A stretch of DNA of 25,195 nucleotides from DASSJF01 sp035934535 (GCA_035934535.1 DASYXS010000130.1:1-25195); one strand, 5' to 3'. Numbered from the stretch's first letter, positions 15,630 to 22,206 are shown. Notes: a model not told the origin generated them from the letters alone. A program made the numbers and translations.

Positions 15630-16270
15630 TTAGCGACACTCGCCGAAAAAGAAACAGGCGCCGTATAACGCCGCCATCATAACGGAACCGGCCACGAACG
15701 GCGCGGCTATTAGCAGGGCCGCCACCACAAACCACTTTCTTGATGTCGCGACAGTGAAGAGATAGAGAGCGGCCTGCGAAAAAAGGACTGCCGTATACAG
15801 ACCGTGGTTTGACGTCCGTTATACGGAGCGGTGATCCACATCGTGATGAACATTACCGGTCCGCTGAAAATCGAGAGAGCGCACAACGCACCCCAGACCC
15901 ACCCGTTGATCCGCGCGAACTTACCCTGCAGCCACCTCGGTCTACCCGCCGCGGCCAGCTACATGAGGACGGGCGGAATCGCCGCGGGCAACGCGGAGAA
16001 ACTGAAGTACGTGAGCAGTCTCAAGTAGCGGAAAAGGTAGTGCTCCAAAGGCCGGGCAAAAGCGCCCAGAAAGGGCGCGAGAAGAGATAGGCTCGCTACA
16101 GCGGACAGGAGAAATCCGGCACCCAGCACAGCGGTGGAAAGGCCGGCGGCGACGCCGACGGCTCGCCTGCCCCAGCTTCTCCCGGCGAGGAGCGCGACGC
16201 CGCCCGCGAGGAATGGGAAGGACAGGGTCACCGTGAGAATCACTGGCACCACCGGATGGACATCCCGCAC
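15630..16270 (-). pseudogene. Multi-pass membrane protein, broken by a nonsense codon and a frameshift
   Basis: A hydrophobic reading frame runs from a GTG at 16270 (VVPVILTVTLSFPFLAGGV...) for 103 residues to an in-frame TAG at 15961-15959. The same frame continues directly after the TAG with LAAAGRPRWLQGKFARI and more membrane segments (ALCALSIFSGPVMFITMWI). Near 15795-15815 the protein-like signal moves to another frame (LYTAVLFSQAALYLFTV, then WFVVAALLIAAPFVAGSVM) and ends at TAA 15632-15630. Total length is about 213 codons with one net frameshift (641 nt). About six to seven membrane helices would be present. The N-terminus may also be missing, since the start lies inside the antisense methyltransferase fragment. 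The function is unknown. Confidence 0.72.
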
Positions 16271-16675
16271 CTCATGGCAGATAGTGACCTCTTGCGGGCA
16301 TTTCGGGCAATGCGATCGAAACTGCGACCCGACGGGCTACTGGTGATAAGCGTCCGCGACTACGATAGGGAACTGCTCGACCGTCCGGTCACGGCTACCC
16401 CACAGATTCACCCGGGCCCGCCACGGAAGGTTTTCGTTCGACTCAACGACTGGGACAGTCCTGATAGTCCAATGTACACCGTCCATTTTCTCGTACTGAC
16501 TGAAGACTCGGCGGGCTGGACGGTTACGCACCACAGCGGCCGCTACCGGGCCGTTGGACGAGCGACGATCACTCGGGCGGCAGAAGAAGTCGGGTTGACC
16601 CAGGTGACCTGGTATACGGGAGAAGAAGTCGGCTTCTACCAACCGGTCATGACAGCCGTGAATGTAACTCGATAA
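16256..16675 (+). pseudogene. Class I SAM-dependent methyltransferase, C-terminal fragment
   Basis: The 139 codons match only the second half of a class I methyltransferase. IPHLMADSDLLRAFRAMRSKLRPDGLLVISVRDYD is split here for clarity: the post-IV element (IPHLM), helix, and strand-5 region (LRPDGLLVISV). The C-terminal strands include TITRAAEEVGL and GFYQPVMTA. The N-terminal Rossmann half with the SAM-binding glycine motif is absent, and homology stops abruptly at about 16255, where the antisense membrane pseudogene begins. It cannot bind SAM as it stands and is best read as a remnant cut by a rearrangement. It could still be translated from the ATG at 16256, but no ribosome-binding site is evident. 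Confidence 0.7.
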
Positions 16676-16705
16676 CGGAGACACACCCTCTGCAGTCAGA
16701 CGGCA

Positions 16706-16771
16706 GTGCATGGCCGGGCGATGACGCTGGAGCAGGCCGTCGAGTACGCGCTGGCGGGGGAGACCGCCTGA
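16706..16771 (+). pseudogene. C-terminal tail of a LuxR-type/TPR regulator
   Basis: Twenty-one codons reading GRAMTLEQAVEYALAGE and then a TGA resemble the extreme C-terminus of large AAA/TPR LuxR-family regulators, which often end in a GRA(M/L)(T/S)LEQAV-like helix. Nothing upstream continues the homology. It is another short gene tail in the disordered region. The match is short, so confidence is limited. Confidence 0.4.
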
Positions 16772-16794
16772 CGGCCATAACCGCTGGGCGTCAG
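16768..16794 (-). terminator. Hairpin between curA-like gene and the regulator tail
   Basis: CTGACG and CGTCAG form a 6-bp stem extended by CC/GG after one mismatch, 14 nt beyond the stop of the reductase gene. There is no T-run on either side, so it may be a weak or factor-assisted terminator. Confidence 0.35.
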
Positions 16795-16807
16795 CAGTCG
16801 GCGCCGA

Positions 16808-17818
16808 TCATTCGGCGACGCGCACCAGCAGTTTGCCGAAGTTGCGCCCCTGCAGGAGCCCGATAAAGGCCTCCGATGCGCGCTCCAGCCCGTCGACCAC
16901 GTCCTCCCGGTACTTGATTCGGCCCTCGCGAACCCAGGCGGACACGTCGCGGTAGAACTCGTCCCACCGGTCGCCGTGGTCGGAGACGATGAAGCCGCGC
17001 ACGGTGAGGCGCTTCGTGAGCACGGATGAGAGGTTCGGCCCGGGCCGTGGCTCCGGGTCGTTGTACTGGGCGATCAACCCGCAGACCGGCACACGGGCGA
17101 AGTCGTTGAGTAGCGGCCAAACCGCCTCCTGGACCCCGCCGCCCACGTTCTCGAAGTAGACATCCACCCCTTTTGGGCACGCGCGAGCGAGCGCCTCGCG
17201 CAAGCCAGGTGCGCGGTGGTCGGCGCAGGCGTCGAAGCCCAACTCCTCGGCGACGTACCGGCACTTCGCGGCCCCGCCCGCGACACCGACGACTCGGCAA
17301 CCCTTGATCCGGGCGATCTGCCCAGCCACCGAGCCGACCGCGCCCGATGCCGCCGACACCACCACGGTCTCGCCCTCGCGTGGCCGCCCGATGTCGAGGA
17401 GACCCACGTACGCGGTCATCCCCGGCATCCCGAGCACGCCGAGCGCGGTGGACACGGGGGCCAGTTCCGGATCGAGTTTCCGCAGGCTGGTTGTCGGAAG
17501 CGCCGCGTAGTCCTGCCAGCCGCCCGGCCCGAGGACGATGTCCCCGGGCGCGAAGCCGGGGTCGCGAGATTCAATAACACGCGACACCGTGCGGGCGACC
17601 ATGACGCCGCCGAGCGGCACGGACGGGGCGTACGACTTCCGGTCGCTCATTCGACCGCGCATGTACGGGTCCAGCGAGAGCCAGAGCGCACGGGCGAGGA
17701 CCTCGTGGTCGCCCGGCTCCGGCATCGGGCTCTCGACCATCGCGAAGTCTGCGCCGGTTGGCATCCCAATGGGGCGGCTGTTAAGCACGATCTGCCGGTT
17801 CTTGGTGTGGGTCGGCAT
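16808..17818 (-). CDS. NADP-dependent oxidoreductase, CurA/leukotriene B4 12-hydroxydehydrogenase-like
   Basis: A 336-residue zinc-free medium-chain reductase. The N-terminal catalytic fold includes LWLSLDPYMRGRMSD, the hallmark of the PTGR/CurA branch. The nucleotide-binding motif is AASGAVGSVAGQIA, and the branch-typical FENVGG and ALGVLGMPGMTAY segments are present. There are no zinc cysteines. Members reduce the carbon-carbon double bond of enones with NADPH (E. coli CurA acts on curcumin). I chose the ATG at 17818 because GGGAGGA lies 5-6 nt upstream; the open frame starting nine codons earlier has no such site. The gene is intact and may have come with the accessory region, since its neighbours are all remnants. 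Confidence 0.92.
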   Translation of the reverse strand: MPTHTKNRQIVLNSRPIGMPTGADFAMVESPMPEPGDHEVLARALWLSLDPYMRGRMSDRKSYAPSVPLGGVMVARTVSRVIESRDPGFAPGDIVLGPGGWQDYAALPTTSLRKLDPELAPVSTALGVLGMPGMTAYVGLLDIGRPREGETVVVSAASGAVGSVAGQIARIKGCRVVGVAGGAAKCRYVAEELGFDACADHRAPGLREALARACPKGVDVYFENVGGGVQEAVWPLLNDFARVPVCGLIAQYNDPEPRPGPNLSSVLTKRLTVRGFIVSDHGDRWDEFYRDVSAWVREGRIKYREDVVDGLERASEAFIGLLQGRNFGKLLVRVAE

Positions 17819-17882
17819 GCCGATCCTCCCAGAGCACAACGTCACAGCCTACGCAGAACGGTGCAGTTTCCCAAGGCGTGTG

Positions 17883-18167
17883 TTACAGTTCGCCGAACCA
17901 CTTCGCCTGCTCGACCGCGAGATTCGCCCCCTGCTCCGTCAGCGGCCGCCCCTCCAGCCTCGCGAGGGCGGCGATCAACTGCCGCTCCTCGGAGGTCCAC
18001 GATCGCTTCGCCCCGGTTGTTGCCGCAACGTCCGGGGCGCTCGTGGACCCGCCGACCGGGACGGCGATGAACTCCGGCACGACCGCCGCGCCGAGCAGGC
18101 CGACGCCGCTCGACAGGAACCGCCGCCGGTTCAACCGCGCCGGGGTTGCTGTCTTGTAGCCTGCCAA
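17883..18167 (-). CDS. Small protein with twin-arginine signal peptide, function unknown
   Basis: About 84-94 residues. NRRRFLSSGVGLLGAAVVPEF is a good Tat signal: an arginine run and F, then a hydrophobic stretch. A short linker and a C-terminal helix-rich part (WTSEERQLIAALARLEG, then LTEQGANLAVEQAKWFGEL) follow. Many bacteria encode short exported Tat proteins with similar LT..E..LALEQA endings, without known function. The start is uncertain: a TTG at 18167 is used here and a TTG at 18134 is possible. There is no clear ribosome-binding site, and the frame stays open up to the IS fragment at 18223, so the true 5' end may have been lost. Confidence 0.5.
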   Translation of the reverse strand: MAGYKTATPARLNRRRFLSSGVGLLGAAVVPEFIAVPVGGSTSAPDVAATTGAKRSWTSEERQLIAALARLEGRPLTEQGANLAVEQAKWFGEL

Positions 18168-18222
18168 CGCAGATATGTTAACGGGCCGTCCCCCGTGATG
18201 GTATGAGAACGCTGCGCCCCCA

Positions 18223-18924
18223 ATGGTACCGGTAGTTGGTCCTGGTGAAACGCGCACGCGGCTCAAGAACCGGATCCATGCCGCGCTGGCCAAGTACGCG
18301 CTGACCGTCGCCGATGTGAGTGACTTGTTTGGCAAACAGGGGCGGGTCCTCCTGGCCGGCAAACTCGCCCAGCTCCCGCCGCACACCCGCTTCGCTACCG
18401 ACCAGCTGCTGGAACAACTCGCGGCGCTGGACGAGCACATCGCGGAGTTCGAACACCGCATGCGGGCGGTGTTTCAGACAACGCCGGCGCTCGGGCGGGT
18501 GATGAGCCTGCCGGGCGTGGGGTTCATCTTGGGGACGGTGCTGCTGGTGGAGGTCGGCGACGTGCACCGTTTTCCCGACGCCGCGCATCTCGCCACGTAC
18601 GCCGGCACGACCCCCCGCGTCCACGGCAGTGGCGACAAGCTCCGGTTCGGACGACTGCGGTCCGATGTTAACCACTACCTCAAATGGGCGTACATGGAAG
18701 CGGCCGAGGTGATCTGCTGCCACCGCGCACATTGGCCGCAGCGCCACGTCAGTCGGCTCTATGCGCGGGTGTGCCACCGCAAGAACCATCCGAAAGCCAT
18801 CGGGGCCGTCGCGCGCCATTTGGCCGAGGCCACCTACTGGATCCTGACGAAGGAGGTACCGTATCGGGACCCGCACACGCAGGTCCGGCGCGTCCACGAA
18901 GGCGTAAGCGCGAGTCCCCCATGA
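18223..18924 (+). pseudogene. IS110-family transposase, C-terminal fragment
   Basis: 233 residues cover the coiled linker (RTRLKNRIHAALAKY) and the complete transposase_20-type C-terminal domain (LPGVGFILGTVLLVEVGD, LATYAGTTP, LRSDVNHYLKWAYMEAA). The N-terminal DEDD RuvC-like domain is missing. Homology begins only at about 18250, and the first nine residues do not fit the family. Intact members are about 330-420 residues. The element therefore cannot encode a working recombinase. The left end, where IS110-subgroup elements encode their bridge RNA, has also been lost. It marks past IS activity beside the Tat gene. Confidence 0.85.
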
Positions 18925-19406
18925 GTCCACGAGACTCGTCCCAGTGATTGCGACACGCCTTCGGGACACCCTCATGCAGCTCGCAAAGGGCGGAGATATG
19001 GCTCCCGACGCGATCGGAATCGAGGCGGATGGACGCGGTACTTTGGAGGAGCGGCACGCCGCCGCACCTGGTAAGAAAAGAGACATCGGACAAGTGAGGT
19101 GATCGAAAGAGGACACACGCGAGCAGGGATGACGAGTTCCCGGGAGCGCAGGACCGGGCGCCTGCCGGCTCGCGCAACCATGGCCGCCGCTCCTCACGGC
19201 CGTCAAGGACAAGGCCTTCGGCGCGCTCCGCGCTCCTTGACTGCCTCGTCGCGGCGGACGAGCGCGCGATATGGCCGGCAGGTGCAGGCAACAGGCTATC
19301 CGGCCGTTCGCGCCTTCGAAACGACGGTTGACAGGTGCAGCGTTCTCAGATATGGGGGACGAACTTCGACGGGCCCCTCAAGGCACTGCTCATTGCTGAC
19401 TGCGAA
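18925..19406. other. Gene-free stretch following the IS110 fragment
   Basis: About 480 nt with no supportable gene. It starts with a small hairpin (GAGTC/GACTC) overlapping the end of the transposase frame. A 42-codon frame at 18974-19102 has no recognisable features. It may include the right end of the IS element. A longer inverted repeat in it is listed separately. Confidence 0.5.
19202..19241. repeat. 8-bp inverted repeat with structured loop
   Basis: GTCAAGGA (19202-19209) and TCCTTGAC (19234-19241) are perfect inverted arms around a 24-nt GC-rich loop that can itself fold (AAGGCCTT; GCGCG/CGCGC). It has no T-run. It could be a remnant of an IS end, part of an RNA, or chance. Confidence 0.4.
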
Positions 19407-19604
19407 TCACTTGCCGCCGAGCGGCATCTCGGGCGGCTTCTTCCTCCGCCAGCGCGACACGATGACGCTCAGCGGCCCGTCCGTCTTCGCCAGGTGCGCC
19501 CTGGCCTCGATCACCCGCGCCACCAAGGCCTCGACGTCCTCTTCGCCCCTCAGGAGCCGCACAACGACGCCGTTCACGAAGCCCCCGGAATGGTAGGCCA
19601 GCAC
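19407..19604 (-). CDS. Small hypothetical protein
   Basis: 65 residues (GGFVNGVVVRLLRGEEDVEALVARVIEARAHL and a basic tail RWRRKKPPE). I do not recognise the family. The composition is protein-like, with an amphipathic helix at about 20-40. The GTG at 19604 has GAGGAG 9 nt upstream, and the frame upstream overlaps the end of the preceding small gene, so the pair look co-translated. It is probably soluble, with no membrane segment or signal. Confidence 0.55.
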   Translation of the reverse strand: MLAYHSGGFVNGVVVRLLRGEEDVEALVARVIEARAHLAKTDGPLSVIVSRWRRKKPPEMPLGGK

Positions 19605-19626
19605 GTACCCGATCTCCTCGATCCTC

Positions 19627-19857
19627 TCAATCCCCCCCGCTCAGGTGCTCGCTGATCGGCCGTCTGCGGCTCTTGAACACGCTCGGGTGATACGGTCCGC
19701 CGTAATACGGGCGGCCGTCCTGATCGACGCAGGACAGCACGATCGCGCCGTCGCGGACGGTCGCCTCCGCAACCTTGTGGACGATGTAGTGCGTGTCCTC
19801 AGGCACCAGTCGTCTTGGCCACTTACCCACACGCTTGCACGTACCGTCATCCGCCAT
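19627..19857 (-). CDS. Small hypothetical protein
   Basis: 76 residues from the ATG at 19857, which has a very good ribosome-binding site (GGGAGGAG, 6 nt spacing). The sequence is rich in charged and aromatic residues (EDTHYIVHKVAEATVRDG, then YYGGPYHPSVFKSRRRP). No known domain is recognised; the beta-rich middle (DGAIVLSCVDQDGRPYYGG) suggests a small beta fold. It lies 22 nt upstream of the next small gene and probably forms a two-gene unit with it. Confidence 0.6.
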   Translation of the reverse strand: MADDGTCKRVGKWPRRLVPEDTHYIVHKVAEATVRDGAIVLSCVDQDGRPYYGGPYHPSVFKSRRRPISEHLSGGD

Positions 19858-19890
19858 CCCCGTCTCCTCCCGGGAGCCACCAGAGCGGGC

Positions 19891-19922
19891 GGAAACACCA
19901 AACCCCTCCGCGCGCGAAGGGG
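19891..19922 (-). terminator. Hairpin with T-rich flank upstream of the small two-gene unit
   Basis: On the minus strand CCCCTTC and GGAGGGG (19922-19916 and 19909-19903) form a 7-bp stem with loop GCGCGC, followed by GTTTGGTGTTTCC. It may terminate the transcript of the CBM48-like gene 230 nt upstream or act as a leader structure for the next gene. The rest of 19858-20154 shows no supportable gene. Confidence 0.4.
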
Positions 19923-20154
19923 GGCGCGACCTTGGTTCCCTCGCGGGCCTATCGCCTCGAACATCGAGGCCGGGCACCTTGGCGTCGCCACCAGGTTGCC
20001 GGGCGCGCTGCTCGCCGCGCCGCTCTTGATAGTCTCCCTATGCGATTGTCTGACTGGTTGTCCCGCGAGAACGCCAGCCGGTGTCACCCGGTCTCGGGCA
20101 TCACGGTGCTGTCGTCGGCTGGCAGACCGCCACAGCCGAACTTGATGATGGCAG

Positions 20155-20466
20155 TCAAACTACCCGCAGCGAGTAGTGGCCACCCCACATGCTGGCCCTG
20201 CGGCCATCATCGAGAGGATCGTTCCAGGGCACGCCGTCGACGAGGAACAGATACTCGTACTCGCCCGGCGGCAGCCACACCGCGATGGTCCACCAGCCGT
20301 CGCCGCCCCACCGCAGCAGATGCGCCCCCGAGTGCCAGCGGTTGAACGAACTGACGAGTACCACTGAGCGGGCACCGGGCACGCGTCGCCCTTCGAGCCC
20401 GAACGACACTTGTCGAAGCGGACGAGTGAGGACCGGCATTCCCTCGCTGCGAGCGGCTCCCGCCAT
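20155..20466 (-). CDS. Stand-alone glycogen-binding/CBM48 (AMPK-beta-like) domain protein
   Basis: 103 residues forming little more than one early-set beta-sandwich. VVLVSSFNRWH corresponds to the V.GDFN.W motif, GDGWWTIAVWLPPGEYEYLFLVDG to the W....LPPG.YEYKF.VDG core, and WNDPLDDG to the final turn. This is the fold at the N-terminus of glycogen-branching enzymes and in AMPK-beta, which binds alpha-glucans. There is no catalytic domain in the gene or beside it. The ATG at 20466 has a strong ribosome-binding site (GGAGGTGAGG) just upstream. It may be a glucan-binding accessory protein; known aromatic glucan contacts are partly kept (W residues). Confidence 0.8.
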   Translation of the reverse strand: MAGAARSEGMPVLTRPLRQVSFGLEGRRVPGARSVVLVSSFNRWHSGAHLLRWGGDGWWTIAVWLPPGEYEYLFLVDGVPWNDPLDDGRRASMWGGHYSLRVV

Positions 20467-20615
20467 GTTCCTCACCTCCGATCGGTCGATTCGGGCCGGT
20501 TACCACCCTCGGGATCTGATCCACCCGCCGTTGGCGATGGCTCGACGGGCGGACCGCCCAAGGAATCAAGGCGGGTTTGGAGGACCGTGGTGACAGGCAC
20601 ATACCACTTGCCGTC

Positions 20616-20643
20616 GGGGGGCAGGTTCATCTCCCTGCCCCCC
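20616..20643 (-). terminator. Strong GC hairpin after the small gene ending at 20663
   Basis: A perfect 10-bp stem, GGGGGGCAGG/CCTGCCCCCC, with an 8-nt loop lies 20 nt beyond the stop of the 20663-20956 gene. There is no T-run on either strand, so it is a structural stop candidate rather than a textbook terminator. Confidence 0.45.
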
Positions 20644-20662
20644 CCGGCATGCCCTGAATAGT

Positions 20663-20956
20663 CTACTGCTTCGCTTTTTCTAGTCCGGCCTTCAAGTCTT
20701 CGGCGTTCATCATGGGACAGAACTCGACGGCGGCGTTGAAACCGCTGAACAGTGGTTCTGCGATCCGTGGAAGGTCGCTAGAATCCTTCAGATCGAAGAA
20801 AATGAACCCGGTCCTGCGACCTTCGAATGCGCCGAAATAAGCCGCTTCGGGCTTGAGGTCCCGGAGCACCGACTGCACAATTTCGGGAAGGCTCCCGTCC
20901 TTGATCGCTTTGTTTCCTTGCTCGACCGGAATCGTGATACGCATCATCGTCCGCAT
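20663..20956 (-). CDS. Conserved hypothetical protein (small alpha/beta, possibly dimeric barrel type)
   Basis: 97 residues from the ATG at 20956. GGAGG lies 8 nt upstream; an ATG 15 nt earlier overlaps that site and is unlikely. The sequence (MMRITIPVEQGNKAIKDGSL, ... AAYFGAFEGRRTGFIFFDL, ... DLPRIAEPLFSGFNAAVEF, ... MNAEDLKAGLEKA) has a beta-alpha-beta-beta-alpha-beta pattern like small dimeric alpha/beta-barrel proteins. Proteins of this style recur in soil bacteria as hypotheticals. I know no function. It is intact and is expressed toward the CBM48-like gene, with a hairpin between them. Confidence 0.75.
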   Translation of the reverse strand: MRTMMRITIPVEQGNKAIKDGSLPEIVQSVLRDLKPEAAYFGAFEGRRTGFIFFDLKDSSDLPRIAEPLFSGFNAAVEFCPMMNAEDLKAGLEKAKQ

Positions 20957-20971
20957 GGCTCCTACCTCCAT

Positions 20972-20986
20972 CTCCCAAATAGGGAG
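20972..20986 (-). promoter_or_regulatory. Small leader hairpin next to the ribosome-binding site
   Basis: On the minus strand CTCCC-TATTT-GGGAG forms a 5-bp perfect stem ending 15 nt upstream of the start codon. The CTCCC arm can alternatively pair with the downstream GGAGG ribosome-binding site. This could modulate translation, but the structure is short. Confidence 0.3.
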
Positions 20987-21592
20987 TGTGTCTATGGCCC
21001 CTGATATACTGGTGCAGAGTTACCCGGTGAGCACCGATGGGCTCGGTCTGAACTGCACAACTTGACACTGTTCAGAAATCGCGCTGAACACGAATGGCGA
21101 TCCGATACCTTCTCCTTCGGGGGGCCGACCACGTGCCGGGGCACGGTCGCAAACGTGAGGAAGGGGAAGCCATTTCATTGTGCGCGTAATTTGGCCGAGA
21201 AGCAAAGCCAGTATGCGGCCGTATCCCGGGGGGCTTTGTACCTTACCCGCTCTAGTGTGTACTTCTGGGCCTCCAGTCCACGCCACATCTACGTCTCGAA
21301 GCCATGCGAGGAGTTAGGTCCTGAAGACGACGGTCTCCCCCCCAAAGAGCCTCGACAGAATCTTGGCGCGGCAAAGACCCACCTTCTCCACCAGCGGCCA
21401 GGTCCTGGCGGACGGGCACCTCCGTCTTGTCCCGGAAGTGCGCGGATCGTCCCGGGCGCGGCCTCACTAGGGCTCCGGCGTCCCCCGGGGGACGGCTGCC
21501 TCCGTAGCCGCCAGGTCTCCATGGCGTGTCGACCCTACCACGGCTCGTGGCCGTAGATGTGGACGTCCGACCTTCGGCGGCGGCCGCCGCCA
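20987..21592. other. About 600 nt without a supportable gene
   Basis: Three related 6-mers (CTGAAC at 21048, GTTCAG at 21070, CTGAAC at 21084) form overlapping inverted repeats that could be an operator. Minus-strand codons at 21314-21400 (LVEKVGLCRAKILSRLFGG, ending VVFRT and a stop) look protein-like and join across a frameshift to FRDKTEVPVRQD; this may be a decayed gene tail but I cannot name it. The remaining frames look like noncoding translation. Confidence 0.45.
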
Positions 21593-21877
21593 TCACGCCA
21601 CCGCCGCCATCCTGTCGGGTCGGCGGATCGCGTCCGTCCGCCACTCAGGGTCCGTCTCTTCGGTGCCCCACCAGGCGACGAGTTGCGCGCGCTGCGGCAC
21701 GGCGTCGTACCCGTCGATGACGGTCACAGGGGTCGTCGCCACGCCGAGGCGCATCAACTCGTCGAGCGCCTCGGGGTCCTCGGCAATATTGCGGCCCCGA
21801 TACGCGATGCCGTGCTCGGTGAGGAACTCCTCAACGCGGCGACAAAAGATTCACCCAGGCTGCTGAAACACCACCAC
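21593..21877 (-). CDS. Glutaredoxin-like protein with in-frame TGA at the first active-site Cys (selenoprotein candidate or pseudogene)
   Basis: Reading through one TGA (21853-21851) gives about 94 codons. The start VVVFQQPG, then U-I-F-C, then RRVEEFLTEHGIAYRGRNI, is the glutaredoxin N-terminal strand, active site and helix; AEDPEALDELMRLGV is helix 2; TTPVTVIDG is the cis-proline element. The TGA takes the place of the nucleophilic Cys in CxxC; the second Cys (TGT) is kept. After IDG the family's GF(D) glutathione-binding stretch is shortened (YDAVPQRAQLVAWWG), and the last 20 codons look untypical. The start is probably one of three consecutive GTG codons at 21877-21869. An in-frame TAG that closes the upstream gene limits the N-terminus. 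It lies 24 nt after the CPACGACP fragment. The glutaredoxin identity is solid; whether TGA is read as selenocysteine is open. Confidence 0.6.
21817..21836 (-). promoter_or_regulatory. SECIS-like stem-loop downstream of the in-frame TGA
   Basis: On the minus strand UGAGG (21833-21829) pairs perfectly with CCUCA (21824-21820) around an AGUU apical loop. After one U-C mismatch two more pairs (G-C, C-G) extend the stem. The loop starts 22 nt after the TGA and has G at its second position. These values fit the general bacterial SECIS pattern (loop about 16-37 nt from UGA, G among the first two loop bases, upper stem of at least four pairs). The structure is simple enough to arise by chance. Confidence 0.4.
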
Positions 21878-21901
21878 TGTCCGACCGACCCAACGTCCCC
21901 C

Positions 21902-22084
21902 CTATCCGTTCAACTCGATCTTGTCCAGTTCACAGATCCGGATTGCCTCCACGAGGACGTTCCATTCAGCCGGGGACAGCCGTACGAGGTTGTCCCCCTC
22001 GCCGATGCGAACTTCGTGATCCCCGACTTCGACCCTCGGGCAGGCCCCGCACGCCGGACACAGCGAGAAGACCTTCGTATCAAA
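21902..22084 (-). pseudogene. Small CPACGACP (CxxCxxC) protein, 5' end missing
   Basis: 60 codons read TKVFSLCPACGACPRVEV, then GDHEVRIGEGDNLVRLSP, then AEWNVLVEAIRICELDKI, ending at TAG. The first part has three cysteines spaced CxxCxxC, like a metal or redox site; the rest is a small beta-then-helix domain. No ATG, GTG or TTG start exists before the motif, and a TAA closes the frame at 22087-22085, at the point where an ornithine-cyclodeaminase tail begins on the other strand. The gene has therefore probably lost its first few codons in a rearrangement. Its stop is 24 nt before the glutaredoxin-like start, so the two may once have been an operon with a shared redox role. Confidence 0.55.
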
Positions 22085-22194
22085 TTACATTGTTCAAGTC
22101 GCTGGGGATGGCCGTGGAGGACGTGGCGACGGCCGGCTTCGCCTACGCGCAGGCGCAGGCGCGGCGTGTCGGAGACGAGGTCAGCCTCGAGTAA
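22081..22194 (+). pseudogene. Ornithine cyclodeaminase/mu-crystallin family, C-terminal tail
   Basis: 37 codons, QITLFKSLGMAVEDVATAGF and then AYAQAQARRVGDEVSLE followed by TAA, match the conserved C-terminus of this family (I..FKS.G.A.EDVA...... Y..A...G.G). The other roughly 290 residues are absent. The homology starts exactly where the antisense CPACGACP gene loses its 5' end, which marks a recombination junction. Confidence 0.72.
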
Positions 22195-22206
22195 GGCGCG
22201 GCCGGC

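Noticed and set aside
15548..15661. A complete tRNA of 114 nt, because GCGCCTG at 15661 could pair with the acceptor strand CGGGCGC
   Set aside because: No D-arm or anticodon arm can be formed between, and the 5' segment codes for the end of the membrane pseudogene; the pairing is probably chance.
14604..15668. A plus-strand frame ending in GAPGGTRTPGPLRR
   Set aside because: This peptide is the well-known false translation of a tRNA 3' end; the frame is a shadow of the M20 gene running into the tRNA fragment.
19328..19356. TTGACA-N17-TATGGG, promoter-like on the plus strand
   Set aside because: The -10 is poor and no plus-strand gene follows; at most a remnant of an IS end.
21062..21556. 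A 164-codon plus-strand open frame
   Set aside because: Composition is unlike a protein (Pro/Arg/Gly-rich low-order sequence), there is no domain, and no ribosome-binding site.
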